From: Coptodactyla brooksi
Taxonomy: Eukaryota > Arthropoda > Insecta > Coleoptera > Scarabaeidae
Direction: 5' to 3'
NCBI GenBank assembly: GCA_033557675.1
Contig: JAWQRM010000650.1
Coordinates: 1-20,682, forward strand
DNA length: 20,682 bases
In this document: positions 9,198-19,450 of the stretch, one piece after another
Position numbering within the stretch: position 1 is the stretch's first letter
Layout: each line of letters opens with the position of its first letter
The notes under the pieces: generated by a model
Seen by the model: the letters and a program-made list of their open reading frames with translations, nothing else
Told to the model about the DNA's origin: nothing
Database searches by the model: none
Made by a program: the position numbers and the translations under genes

Positions 9198-9240
9198 GCT
9201 CTTGACAATGTCGACTTTGTCGACGAATTGCGCATCGAGC
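9198..9240 (+). ncRNA. Hammerhead-like fold 3 (PLE leader, decayed)
   Basis: Helix I is GCTC (9198-9201) with GAGC (9237-9240), the same bases as fold 1. The core strand TTGACAA (9202-9208) is three transitions from CTGATGA. After one T, helix II is GTCGAC-TTT-GTCGAC (9210-9224), perfectly paired, then GAAT in place of GAAA, and GCATC before helix I. Compared with fold 1, helix II has three substituted base pairs, all compensated. Downstream, TTGGTGAAATGGTAAC matches the sequence after the relic at 14577. No PLE coding region is attached. Confidence 0.55.
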
Positions 9241-9420
9241 AATTTATTATCGTATTGGTGAAATGGTAACCAGTGATTAACTAGTAACTATTTCACTTAA
9301 TTTTTTCTGTAAGTGAACATGTCTAGTAATACTTTTAAAATGCAATGTTTTCGACAACTGATTTTAGCTGTAATTGTCGTTGAATTTGTCTTAGAAAGGT
9401 ACATCAAAATCCATAAAAAT

Positions 9421-9443
9421 ATACAGGCGGTTCCATTTAAAAT
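9421..9443 (+). repeat. Second copy of the MITE left end
   Basis: ATACAGGCGGTTCCATTTAA (from 9421) matches 251-273 at 21 of 23 positions by eye. A matching right end was not found nearby, so this is a solo or truncated end. Confidence 0.45.
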
Positions 9444-9529
9444 TAAGAAATTGATCATCCTTGTAACTTACTCTGTACAACTACGTAAGTTAAAGATCTA
9501 TTGTATGTCCCATTTTTTATTATAGTGAT

Positions 9530-9556
9530 ATGTCTACATAAAAAATATGTAGACAT
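9530..9556. repeat. Perfect hairpin, 11 bp arms, 5 nt loop
   Basis: ATGTCTACATA (9530-9540), loop AAAAA, then TATGTAGACAT (9546-9556). Confidence 0.85.
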
Positions 9557-9866
9557 TCAGACTTTTTTGCCACATGTATGCACATGAAGTATATAATATA
9601 TGTATTATAGATTTAAACACTACAATTTCTGGTTATTTGACGGATCTTCTGCTATTTGTAAAAGTGTTCGTATATCCATTGACCATTCTCCACATTTTTC
9701 TGAAGTAATAAAATGTATTATACATTTGTGAAATGTCAAGACAGATGTCCGATTTTATATTTAAACTTATAACTCTGGTACGGGAATGCATTCTTATCTA
9801 AAAAAAAATCAGCCATTTGGGAGTGGCTGACATTCAAGAGAATAATAATTGTAAACAAAGCGTTTC

Positions 9867-9892
9867 ATACATCCACATGTATATGGATGTAT
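9867..9892. repeat. Perfect hairpin, 9 bp arms, 8 nt loop
   Basis: ATACATCCA (9867-9875) and TGGATGTAT (9884-9892) are reverse complements. The surrounding sequence is ATGTATATA-rich, so some self-complementarity is expected. Confidence 0.6.
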
Positions 9893-9989
9893 AGATGTGT
9901 ATGTATAATGTATATATACACATGCATATATATGGAATAAAAATACACAAGTACTCAGGACTAGTACTCAGAACCAAGAGCGAGATCTA

Positions 9990-10073
9990 AGAAAACCTGA
10001 AAGCAGATTTCGACGAGCAATATCTATAAAAGTAATCGAGAATGCGTACAGAATAAAAATGAACAACGAAATA
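9990..10073 (+). pseudogene. Possible non-LTR retrotransposon tail, left part
   Basis: Just before the mariner left end, one frame reads ENAYRIKMNNEI (10038-10073). It resembles the segment between reverse transcriptase and C-terminus of insect endonuclease/reverse-transcriptase non-LTR elements. Together with the stronger tail signature on the other side of the mariner (10942-11061), it suggests that the mariner inserted into such an element. The match is short and uncertain on its own. Confidence 0.35.
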
Positions 10074-10926
10074 TTGCGTTGTTCGGAAAGTAATTTCATT
10101 GTTTTTGCAGTAGAAACGTTAATTGTATTTTAACCAAACAATTTCATTCTAAACCATACATGCATTATATATTCTGACAGCTGACGTTGCAAAGTTTAAG
10201 TGTGAATATATTTTGTTCTGTTCTGTGCAATTGTATTCTTTTTGTATCTTATGAAACATGGAGAATCCAAAACAGCATTTTCGGCACATTTTGCTTTTTT
10301 ATTACAGAGAAGGTAAAATTGCCGTTCAAGCGAGAAAATTAGTCGATATGTATGGAGAAGATGTATTGACAGAATACCATTGTCAAAACTGGTTTGCAAA
10401 TTTTTTTGCGAAAGTTAGCAAGATTTTTTGCAAGTTTGCAAAATTTTTGGGAGTTCGTGCCAAAATTTTTGGGATCATCAACTGGACAAATTGCAAAATA
10501 AGGTCAAAGTTGACCAACAGAAAAGGTAGTGCTCCAGCAAGATAATGCGAGTCCGCATACCAGTTTGGTAGCTGACCAAAAGCTTTTACAGCTTGAATGG
10601 GACGTGCTACCATACCTATGATATTCTCCAGATCCGACACCTTCCGATTATTACCTGTTTCGATCTCTACAAATTTTTTGGGCGACAAAACGTTTACTTC
10701 AAATGAAGCCCTCAAAAATGACTTGGATCAGGTTTTTTTTTGTAGCAAGTATCGGAAGTTTTATGAGCATGGAATCATGCTACTGTCAGAAAGATGGCAA
10801 AATGTGTTGGTTTGGCGAACGATGACCAAAATGGTGAAAATGTAATTACATAAAATATTTATACTCTATAAGAAAAGTGATTTTCATTTTCACCAAGAAA
10901 AGAAAACAAAATTACCTGATAATAAT
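10074..10926 (+). pseudogene. Mariner element with internally deleted transposase
   Basis: The left end has TTCGGAAAGTAATTTC (about 10080), typical of a mariner terminal repeat; the right end, reverse-complemented (about 10926 inward), has ATCAGGTAATTTTGTTTTC. The transposase starts at ATG 10258 with MENPKQHFRHILLFYYREGK and EYHCQNWF, the first helix-turn-helix. After a deletion it resumes in another frame with QLDKLQ, then LQQDNASPH (Asp codon 10541-10543), a stop, and YSPDPTPSDYYLF. Exactly 34 residues separate the two Asps, the mariner D34D hallmark. A later frame change leads to NFLGDKTFTSNEALKNDL and the C-terminus ending at 10845. The region with the second helix-turn-helix and first catalytic Asp is missing, partly replaced by T-rich sequence (about 10400-10460). 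It is not functional. Confidence 0.85.
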
Positions 10927-10941
10927 GCCCTGGGCATATGT

Positions 10942-11061
10942 GGTGAGTGGAAGCCGAAGCATGGCAGGCCTAGATCTAGATGGATAGAATAGGGTCTCAA
11001 TAAGGAGAGTATGAGCAATTGGGAACAAAATACAAGAGACAGAGTATAGAGAAGCAAAGAT
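10942..11061 (+). pseudogene. Non-LTR retrotransposon C-terminal tail, decayed
   Basis: One frame from 10942 reads GEWKPKHGRPRSRWIE, stop, GLNKESMSNWEQNTRDRV, stop. The pattern GRPRxRWxx, then NW, then DR at fixed spacing is the familiar extreme C-terminus of insect endonuclease/reverse-transcriptase polyproteins. Two stops show decay. It starts about 15 bp after the mariner right end. The clade cannot be told from so short a piece. Confidence 0.6.
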
Positions 11062-12856
11062 AAGAAGATCTAAGATCTTATGTAGAAAAATAAAAAGGAA
11101 TTTGCATTGTTCTTGCGTCTAGAACGATTTATGTACATATATATAACTAAATATCAAAGATGCCAAGAAAGGGATGCATTGATGGTTTGTTTTCTCTTCT
11201 AAACCCCTGCAATAACCAGGGTGGCATTCTTTATAAGGGTCAGACGAACTGGGAAAAAGGATTTGTAGAGGGTCTCTACGATTGTGCCACAGAAGTAAGA
11301 AAAATCATAAATCTGCAAGCAAAATTGTAGTTTGATAGAAGATGTATTTATATGTTATATTGACTTTCGGCTTTAAAGTCCTGAATCCCCCTACTGTCTC
11401 CTGCGGCGACTTATGATAAATTTGCTGAATCGCCCCTATATAAACCCGCTATCTCCTTTATCCCTCTACTTCCGGAAATCAAGCCGTCATATTTTAGGAC
11501 ATCCTCGTTTTATTGACGCTTATGGCAGAAACAGTTTCCCCTCGACTGACGAGCGTGCATATAATATGGGAGGCGATACCGCGGGGGCTCCCACACACAC
11601 GCAAGATCGTCGCCCCAATAATCTAAGATAACTCCAGGGGATGTGGTATATGACATCGGATGTTGCCGGTTTTATTGTCATTATCAGAGGCTGGGACGGA
11701 AGGAAGAATGATTGCCGCCTATAAAAGTCATATATCACCGAATGCGAGTACTTGGTGCGTTCAGATGGAAACATAATCATATATTTTCAATTTTGCTCCG
11801 ACAGTATCGATAGTGTCTTATTTTTCCCGTCCCATAAATCAAATTCCACAGTACCGGTGGCTCGGAGGGTTATTGAAATTTGGAGGATTTTTGTGCAACG
11901 TCAAGCTGCGGTTATCGCATTAGTGGCACGCAAATAACCACGGGAGTGGCAATATTTAATTTAAACGGGCTGCGGTAAACCATTGTGGGCTATGCCATTC
12001 CGAGCTCTAAATAAATATAATTTCGCTCACGGAAGCGAGTTAGCTGGGAGTCGCGCTGCGGTCCAAGAACGCGCCTCCGCACTCGAGGCGCCCTGTGATA
12101 AATTTATGAACGGATTGTATAACGTGTCTCGACTGCAAAACACGTCAACCCGTATTAAGGCCGGTAAACACCAATTTTCATCTGGGACCTTCGTCGCGTG
12201 ACGCGCCGAAAAGGAATTCAAGCGCGCAATTTACCACTTGTTTTGCAGACGACGAAGCTTCGTTACAGCCTGCAGTTTATCAATCTTAAAATTAGGAGTG
12301 CACCTTTTTGCGTCGTTGTGTACATCACTCTTAATTTGTACGACCCGCTGCACCTAGATAACCATTGGACGCGACCTCAACAAAATAGATTGTGGAGCTT
12401 TTTCCAGATTTCTCTGTACTTCCTTCCTTTTCTCGAACGCCAGACGACAAAAATCGCCACATTTAACCTGGCGTTGGTACGGTGGGGTTTAATTTAATTT
12501 AAAGTAACATGTAAGCGTGTCCAGCAGCAATATTTTCGTGAAACTTCGAGTACTTTCGGGTAGATCATTTTAATAAAGAAACAAATGATTTAGCTAGTCT
12601 AAGTGCAGCCATCGTCATCGTTATAGCGTTATACCGGGTGACCGCGCAGCATGGAAAGACTTGGTTCAAAAGGTTCTTGCCAGCTAAGAAGCGACACCGC
12701 TCGAACGCTTCAAACGATCTACTGACTACGGCCGGGGACGTTGAGCTTACGATACTTGTATACATTTCTTATTACGAAAACCAGCAAACGCACCTAGTAG
12801 CATTGTGGAGGAAGGCAAAAGATGAAGAAAATAACATGTAGTCGGCACAAGAAGCA
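11062..12856. other. No recognised gene; GC-richer island at about 11390-12490
   Basis: From about 11390 the sequence becomes CpG-rich (line 12001-12060 is 50% GC), dropping again near 12490. Several open frames of 60-100 codons occur on both strands (for example 11983-12201 and 12198-12497) but show no domain signature and overlap each other. It may be host non-coding DNA. The frame at 12638-12841, just before the piggyBac start, might be leader sequence of that element. Confidence 0.35.
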
Positions 12857-14164
12857 ATGTCTGACTCAGAAGGAGAAGAAGAAGATCATATTAGCGAAGA
12901 TGAATATGTGGGGAAAGATGGAATTGCAAAGTGGTTTAAGAAGCCTCACAACTTGGCAGTGAGAACGAGATCTGTAAATATCGTCACTCATCTACAGGGT
13001 GTAAAACGACCTTTCAGAGATAATAAAGGACCTGATGAGTGCCGGAAGCTTCTTTTTACAGACATAATGCTGTCTGACATTGTAGAGTTCAAAAATGAAA
13101 AACTACAAGAAAAACCAGAAAACTATAACTGTTTTGACACATATCATCTAGTGAAACCGACAACTATCGAAGAATATGTTCTGTATGCCGCGGGATTAAT
13201 GAAGTCAGAAAGGCAGAATACAGGGAACTTATGGGCTACAGATGGTTTTGGTGTTTATTGCTACAATGTTTGTGGTTTGATAATAGTCAAACTAGAGGTG
13301 ATCGACGTCAGTTAGATAAGCTTGCTCCAATTAGAGCGATCTTCGTCATATTTGTAGAGAACAGCTTAGCCATCTATACACCCAATGATAAATGATAAAT
13401 GGTTTTCGACAAGTTATTCCAAATAAGCCGGCCAAATATGGCATTAAGATGCGAATACATATTACGTTCTAAATCAAGAAGTTTATATTGGAAAATAACC
13501 ATCAGGTTCCTTTCAATTCACAAAGGAAAAGAACAAACCAGAAGATATCGTTATGAGACTTTGTCAGCCTATAAAAAAATCCGGCGTAATGTAACTTTTG
13601 ACGACTGGTTCGCTAGTTACCCTCTAGCAACTAGATTATTGCATGAGTATGAATTGAAGAGAGCTCTATTTTTGCAAAGGCAAGAATTTGTTATTGCTAT
13701 CGACGTTGCATCACTGCGACACCATTGATGAAACTACGGGAGCCCAACAGAAACCAGAAATTATAACCTTTTATAATTTCACCAAAAGTGTGGTTGATGA
13801 CCTTTCTAGTAATTTCAATATTTCACGCAACAGCCGGAGATAGCCTTTAACGATATTTTTTTCACTTTTGAATACGGCTTGTATTAATTCATTTGTTGAA
13901 TATAACGCAAATGTCGAGAATTCTATAAAACGTCGTCACTTTGTGAAGCAATTGGTCTTAGATTTAATTTCTCCACATTTGAAGACTCATCAGAATACTC
14001 CCAGGCTACCTATGAACTCGGGAAGACAATTGTCTGTTCTGACAGGAAAAGCTATATGTTCGGAGAATACAGTAAAGGTAGAAAATCATTCTACAACTGC
14101 GTATCAAGTAGTCAATATACATGTTTAGAGTATGCTGTGCTCACGCGTGACTGTTGCTTCCACT
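12857..14164 (+). pseudogene. piggyBac-type transposase, broken
   Basis: PiggyBac transposases excise and insert at TTAA with three Asp residues. The start, MSDSEGEEEDHISEDEYVGK, is the usual acidic N-terminus; then TRSVNIVTHLQGVK, DIMLSDIVEF and LWATDGFGV. A small deletion and frame change near 13260 leads to RRQLDKLAPIRAIF and YTPND, where the frame stops. The stretch that should carry the first catalytic Asp is missing; sequence resumes at 13404 with FRQVIPNKPAKYGIK. RNVTFDDWFASYPL holds the second Asp; KPEIITFYNFTKSVVDDL holds the third. A TAG replaces the Trp codon in NSRRWPLT, then NTACINSF to LSVLTGKAI follows. The cysteine-rich end survives only as RKSFYNCVSSSQYTCLEYAV in another frame. 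At least four frame changes make it dead. Terminal repeats were not identified. Confidence 0.85.
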
Positions 14165-15345
14165 GAAAAAGGAAACCACTGACTAATATCAATTTATGCC
14201 ATTTGCGATTGTTTCAATGAAAAAACCGAACTTATTATGTTTCTTATTGTGGTGTTTAGTTTGTAAGAAAAGTGTTCTTATAGGTTTGGAATAAAAATGT
14301 TTGAAATTTTTCTGGAATAAAAATTTTAATTTTGTTTAAGTTTACGATTTAATAAAGCTCTAAACTAATTAGTGTACTTTTATTTACAAAGTATTATTTA
14401 TTTATATTTGACACTTAAAAAATTGAAAAATAGAAATAAATTTAAAACATTTCGAGAAGCGACCCATATTCGACAAATTGGCATAGATAAACATTTCAAA
14501 CTCATTCATCAGACACTATTTCCAAATTTTATAGACAATTTCTAATTCATTTCTATTAAACTTGTAAATATATATATAAACGTAAGTCGAGCAAATTTAA
14601 TTTCTTGCTTTGGTGAAGTGGTAACTATTGACGAACTTCTGACAGAATTTCTTGATAATTACAAGATATTCTCGCCACTTCAATAAAAGTTTAATACCAC
14701 AAAATCTATCTGCACAAAATGCGATCATCGGCTTTGCGGAAAAAAACATAGATACCAGTAAAAAGTCTATTGCGCTAATTAAACATTCCTTAACCGAACT
14801 TTGAAATGTGCGGGTTTGCCAACCAAGTTAGTTTGCTTAATTTTGACGCAGAAATATAAATATTTTGCTGATTGAAAAAATGCTTGTTGTACTAGAGGTC
14901 TATACTACTGGAATTATTTATGGACAATGTTAGAAAACTTCGAAATTTTGCGTTCGTTAATTAATTTCACATTATAATCATTTATAATTTACATCATAAT
15001 TGACATATATTTTACTGTAATACTTATTATTTATTTTTAAACTGTAGTAGCTGTTAAATTCAATTAAACTCCGGATGCTGTAGGTCTCTCTGCTTTAATT
15101 ACATTATTTTATTACATAAAATTGATATTATGTATTTATAATAATCGAATTTGATTAATTAATAATTACTAGACTTGCTCTTCTAAATACAACAATGAAA
15201 TTCCAAATATTGGAACCCGAACAACTGGCTGAGTTGATTGAAACGCTTTTTCTCTAATCTATTGGAATTAGTCACATTGAATGCTCCTCTATACATACCC
15301 CGTGTCCGCGTGCAACGTAGAAGACGTTACTTTTCGTAAAAAATA
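14165..15345. other. AT-rich spacer with a PLE leader relic; otherwise no gene
   Basis: Apart from 14577-14633, I see no coding or repeat structure. The sequence around 14930-15180 is extremely AT-rich. Confidence 0.45.
14577..14633 (+). repeat. PLE leader relic: 3' half of a hammerhead-like fold plus downstream sequence
   Basis: AAAC (14578-14581), GTAAGTC and GAGC (14589-14592) match the 3' side of the folds at 3410-3425 and 9225-9240. The next ~45 bp, including TTTGGTGAAGTGGTAACTA, align closely to the sequence after fold 3. The 5' half of the ribozyme (first helix I strand, CTGATGA strand and helix II) is absent. Confidence 0.45.
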
Positions 15346-16026
15346 GTGAACGTAAAGTTCAAATTTAAAATGAGCGTTTTTACCTTCGGTGAAAAATTGC
15401 AAGTGATTAAGTGGTATTATCAAAGTAATTCTGCAAAAAAATGCGTGGAGTTATTTACGCGTGCTTTTGCAGGAAGACCCACTCCACGTAGGCAGACAAT
15501 TTTGAATATTGTGTCAATGTTCGAAAAGTGTCATTGTTTAAAGGGGTACTCGAAATGCCACTTAAGTGAGGTCTCAGTGGCGAAAATCGAACATCAAGAC
15601 AGGAGGGATGAAATGATTTGTGGTATCGTGGAAGCCTATGATACAATATCAAGCAGACAAGTTACCGAGGAATTGGGTGTGTGCAAAAAAACTGTGTCAA
15701 AAATTTTGCGGAAGCACGGTTATAAGAGCTTTAAATACGGAAAAAGTCAAGAGATATTTTCTGAGGATAAGTTTCGAAGAATGGAGTTTTGTGAGCTTGT
15801 AAGGGAAAAGGCTAATCAAGATGAAAACCTTATTGCAAAATATTGTTTTCACAGATGAGAGTATTTTGCCATTACACGGAAAACACAATTCATCCGTTGT
15901 TCGTTACTGGTTTCGCAAAAACTTGCATAGAAGTTTTTCTGTACGCACCCAATATCCCCAAAAACTTGGGTGGGCTGGAATCTCGGGTGACCATACAATA
16001 GCTGTCTTTTTTATTGATGGAGCATT
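15346..16026 (+). pseudogene. DUF4817-type Tc1/mariner-like transposase, truncated
   Basis: From ATG 15370 the protein begins MSVFTFGEKLQVIKWYYQSN, the first helix-turn-helix known as DUF4817 in insects, followed by GRPTPRRQTILNIVSMFEK. A second helix-turn-helix follows (SSRQVTEELGVCKKTVSKIL). The frame stops at 15856-15858, but the catalytic domain continues in the next frame from 15821: NIVFTDESILPLHGKHN (first catalytic Asp, codon 15854-15856), then HPQ-like TQYPQKLGWAGISGDHTIA and FFIDGALSS, as in related elements. A one-base change between about 15825 and 15845 explains the shift. Similarity ends at about 16026, so the second and third catalytic residues are missing. The upstream ATG at 15346 is in frame but the family start fits 15370. 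Confidence 0.8.
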
Positions 16027-17005
16027 AAGTTCTCTATATCTTCTTCATCCTCCATGCAGAGTCGGCACTCTGCGTATTCCACTATGCCCATTCTCTGCTG
16101 GTGTCTTGGACCTGGTCGAGGTCCCATAATCGTGTAGTCCTTGCATTGAAGAATAATCTAATTGCCACCCTTTGCATGGCGAAGTCCTGGTATTCCAACC
16201 CAGTGTTGGAGGCTTTTCCCCTCAATCCAAGTTGAAATTGCTGCTTTTGCTTGAGTGAAAGCAACCCCTGTATAAGGTTCTGGACCAATCGGGTTGGATT
16301 CAGATCCCTTCCTGGCAAGTGAATCAGCTTCCTCGTTGTCTGGAATTCTCTGGTATCCAGACTAACTGTAACCAGTTAGATTCCCCTAAACTTGTGAGGA
16401 TTCTGCGACAGTTCCAGACCAACTTAGACCTACATTTGTTGGAATCAAGCACTAACAACGCCGCTTGATTATCTGTATATATTTTTATTGATTTGCCCGC
16501 ACACTGCAAATTCAACAGCTCCCTGGCGCATAGTTCAATTGCAATTGTTCTGCTTGAAAGACTGTTGTAAGTTTACCAAGGCTGTGAGATCGTTCAACCC
16601 TTGGTGAATTACAGTAAATTCCTGCTCCGATCCATTTTGTGTCCGGAAACCATTAGTATGGCAACAGCTTTCAGTTCTTAACAGATCGTTTTTCTTCCGA
16701 ATCCATTCATCTCTGCTAGGTAGCAGGATGGTATAGGGCTGATCAAGTACCGCTGTGTTAGACATCATATCAGAAATCATATTGAGTATATCGTGGCGTT
16801 CTATTTCCGCCCACAGAAAACTGCGGTCCTGAGCTAATGTCCTGGGCTTTTGCATACCCAGTGATTTAAATCTGTTGGTTGTCATTGTGCTCTCTCTATC
16901 CAAAAAGATATAGAGAGGAGGTAGATTGAAAAGGACTTCCATTACAGCCAGGGGCGTCGATCTCATCTCCCCTGTCATTACCAGACAGTATATGCAGCAG
17001 GACAT
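16027..17005 (-). pseudogene. Non-LTR retrotransposon fragment: linker, RNase H domain and C-terminal zinc knuckle
   Basis: Read on the minus strand, 17005-16535 gives VMTGEMRSTPLAVMEVLFNLPPL, the linker after reverse transcriptase in insect non-LTR elements, then CHTNGFRTQNGS at the RNase H start. The usual TDGS is TNGF, losing the first catalytic Asp. Next (16515-16324) comes SIKIYTDNQAALLVLDSNK with a catalytic Asp intact (codon near 16472), RSKLVW and LQLVWIPENS; a frameshift then gives DNEEADSLARKGS with the last catalytic Asp. The C-terminus ends in CRLCMEDEEDIEN, half of a zinc knuckle, cut off at the junction with the DUF4817 transposase. Elements with RNase H occur in the I, LOA and related clades; the clade is not decided here. 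Reverse transcriptase and endonuclease are absent. Confidence 0.8.
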
Positions 17006-17713
17006 GCAGTATATATACTTTTAGACATACCTTGAACCATACCCATAATTCCGCAAAACATATTCATGCCTTGTCTGACAAGTCCCAGTTTCATTGCTAT
17101 AACATCTTGCCGATTTATTTCAAATGCCTCATGAATTTACGTATGATACTCCACAAGAACATTGTAGTATGGCAATTTGAAAGTCTACTCCTCGTGCAGC
17201 TACTTCAGTAAAGGTGTGGTACTTTTTACTAGTCACTAATTCATTTATCGCTGAGAACACCATGAAAAAATTTAAAATGCAATACTTGTGGTTGCTGTCA
17301 ACAATGATGTCTTCTTCTAACGATAATCACAATTTTTTCGCGGTGTACTTGCAAAACTGTCATCAGATTGTGCACTAAAATGATTACGATGAAATTTAGG
17401 TTTTTGGAATTTGGATTTTTGAAATCCTTCTTATCCATTCTTGCAAAATGCCCGCTTGATTTGGTGTACGAAAGTATACTAATTTTCTCAAGTATCTAGT
17501 CTTCCTTTTATTTGTAAAATTTTGTAGACAAAAACTGCAGGGTAAGTGGGATCGTAAATATCCAGTTAAGTAAAAAATCTTTTTAAAAAAATTTAAAAAA
17601 TTTTTTTTTAAATTTTGAGTACAGTCCAACCAAAAGCACTAGTTTTAAAATCCTGCAATTATTTTTTAAAAAATACCCCCACTTGTTAAAAAAATTCGGC
17701 GTTGCTTGTCACA

Positions 17714-18008
17714 TGTGACAACCAGCCCCAACTAATAATAATAACTTCTTTGTCTAACCTAGATTTCAATACAAGGGAAAATACTTCAAAATATGTTCAT
17801 TCAACTGAACAATAACAATGAACATAAATCTTAAGTACTAAAGTAAGATATTACATAATGTAAATCAAGAAAAATTTACGCGGCAGGTCGAAAAACAGAT
17901 TTTCGTAAATAGCTCTGCCACGTGTACACTTTAATGGCTGAAACTATACTAAACAACAGAAGGGAAGCAGTGGTATGATTGATGCTACTTGTGTGACAAC
18001 CAGCCCCA
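17714..18008 (+). repeat. Pair of 17-bp direct repeats, 278 bp apart
   Basis: TGTGACAACCAGCCCCA occurs at 17714-17730 and 17992-18008, unusually GC-rich for the surroundings. A TGT start recalls the ends of LTRs, but no LTR retrotransposon coding sequence or CA end pairing was found. Confidence 0.6.
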
Positions 18009-18043
18009 GTCTCCTCTACGTACCATCACAAAAATGCCGATTC

Positions 18044-18064
18044 TTAGGATTTTTTAAATCCTAA
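18044..18064. repeat. Perfect hairpin, 9 bp arms, 3 nt loop
   Basis: TTAGGATTT (18044-18052), loop TTT, then AAATCCTAA (18056-18064). Confidence 0.7.
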
Positions 18065-19450
18065 AATCTCAAAAATGTTACACATTACAAATCTCGTATA
18101 AAATAAACAACGACATCAAGAATATATTCAAACCGAAAATAGAAAACAGAAACATAAATTAAGCGGAGTATACACATTACTTTGCAATACCTGTATTGTA
18201 TTATTTTATAAGAGTGAATTTGTCGGACAATTAAAACCAGTTCGAACGATCTGGCGTCTATTTACCTCGCTTTTAATTTAAAAAACTCGTATTAAAAAGC
18301 CATATAAATCCGGGAAGTTATTCTCGTTTTTACTCTCCAAATTTAAATTGTCCATCTCTGGCAATTCTTGCTCGCAGTTGACAAACACAAAAGGCAATCT
18401 AGGAAACGCTGGGCTGGGAAAATCTCTGCCCTCCCACCTCCTTTTTCAGATAAGTAATTATGTAGTTCCTCCTAGGCGGTCCTTTTTTCTCGCAGACTTG
18501 ATTTGTGCGCACCGGGCACTTAATTGAAGCGCTTTCGCGACATCCCGTGATTAAAAAACGGACGGGGCAGTTTTTGTGCGGGGCCGCTTCACCTCTCCGT
18601 CCTGAATATCGTCTACCCTTAATGGCTTTCCGGTCTGGATGTCGCAGCGGCCTAGATTTATTCCTCCGGATTTATTCCGATACGCTTCGATTTAATCCGA
18701 TTATTTCGACTATTCCGAAACGGGGAACGATAACGGACGGGTTAATAGAAAAATGCACTTGTATTTAAATTGGAAATCACCCTTTAACGTACAAGGAGAT
18801 CCGAGTTTTATTTCTACCTTCCGTTTGACGATAACGTCGAGATAAACCTGCGAGGTTTAACCTACAGTACATAAAGGTTAGTACTTGATGAATTATTCAC
18901 GGAACAAAAGTGACTTGAGGTACGCCCGGTTCTTATCTGACGGCCAGATCGGCCGCTCCCGTAATTAGCTACTTTAGAATGTGAGTTTATATCGTAATAA
19001 GAAAGCGGCCCAATTTGTCCGCCGAGAGGGGAAACAAAGCGGCCCCACTTTTCGACTAGGCAAATGTGGGCCCCCTACCACCGCAATTTGTCATCCTCGA
19101 GCGCTCTGTACAAAACGGGGCGTTTTTCCCTCGACTCTCGTAATAAATGCACAGTTACACAATAGTCCTGTAAATCTCCGCGCGAAATCCCCGCGACAGT
19201 GGATATGGGTCGGATGGGACCGATGAGTTAGAACGTTGCGATTATTTTCACACTAGGGAACGTAATGGGGGATTACCCGGGCAATATGTTTAGAGCCTAC
19301 CCTTTATCCGAGCTGTAAATTGTTTTCGAATCCTGCGTCTCTGCCACAAAAGCATTCCCGCAAATCTTCCACCTAATTAGAACGCTCTACAAGCCGAAAA
19401 CCATTAAAACGGAACGTAAAACCGAATGAAAACTACATTGACCTTAATGG

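Larger units (their letters stand above)
9241..9989. other. PLE leader remainder, then AT-rich spacer
   Basis: The first ~50 bp are shared with the 14577 relic. The rest holds a MITE-end match (9421), hairpins at 9530 and 9867, and ATGTATATA-rich low-complexity sequence near 9900. The small frame at 9313-9525 has no family signature. Confidence 0.4.

Noticed and set aside
10383..10715. 110-codon minus-strand open frame
   Set aside because: It is antisense to the mariner transposase, whose plus-strand motifs are clear.
12638..12841. Frame just upstream of the piggyBac start as an N-terminal extension
   Set aside because: It ends in a stop 16 bp before the ATG, and the ATG at 12857 already gives the typical acidic piggyBac N-terminus.
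13980..14000. Exact CTGATGAG on the minus strand
   Set aside because: It lies in piggyBac coding sequence and no matching helix II/GAAA arrangement follows.
14480..14520. Minus-strand CTGATGA followed by GAAATGTTTATC, resembling a hammerhead core
   Set aside because: No hairpin forms between the two core strands and the flanks do not pair adjacent to the core, so helices I and II are absent.
18505..19226. Open frames of 80-90 codons in the third GC-richer stretch
   Set aside because: No domain, no repeated motif, and composition alone explains them.
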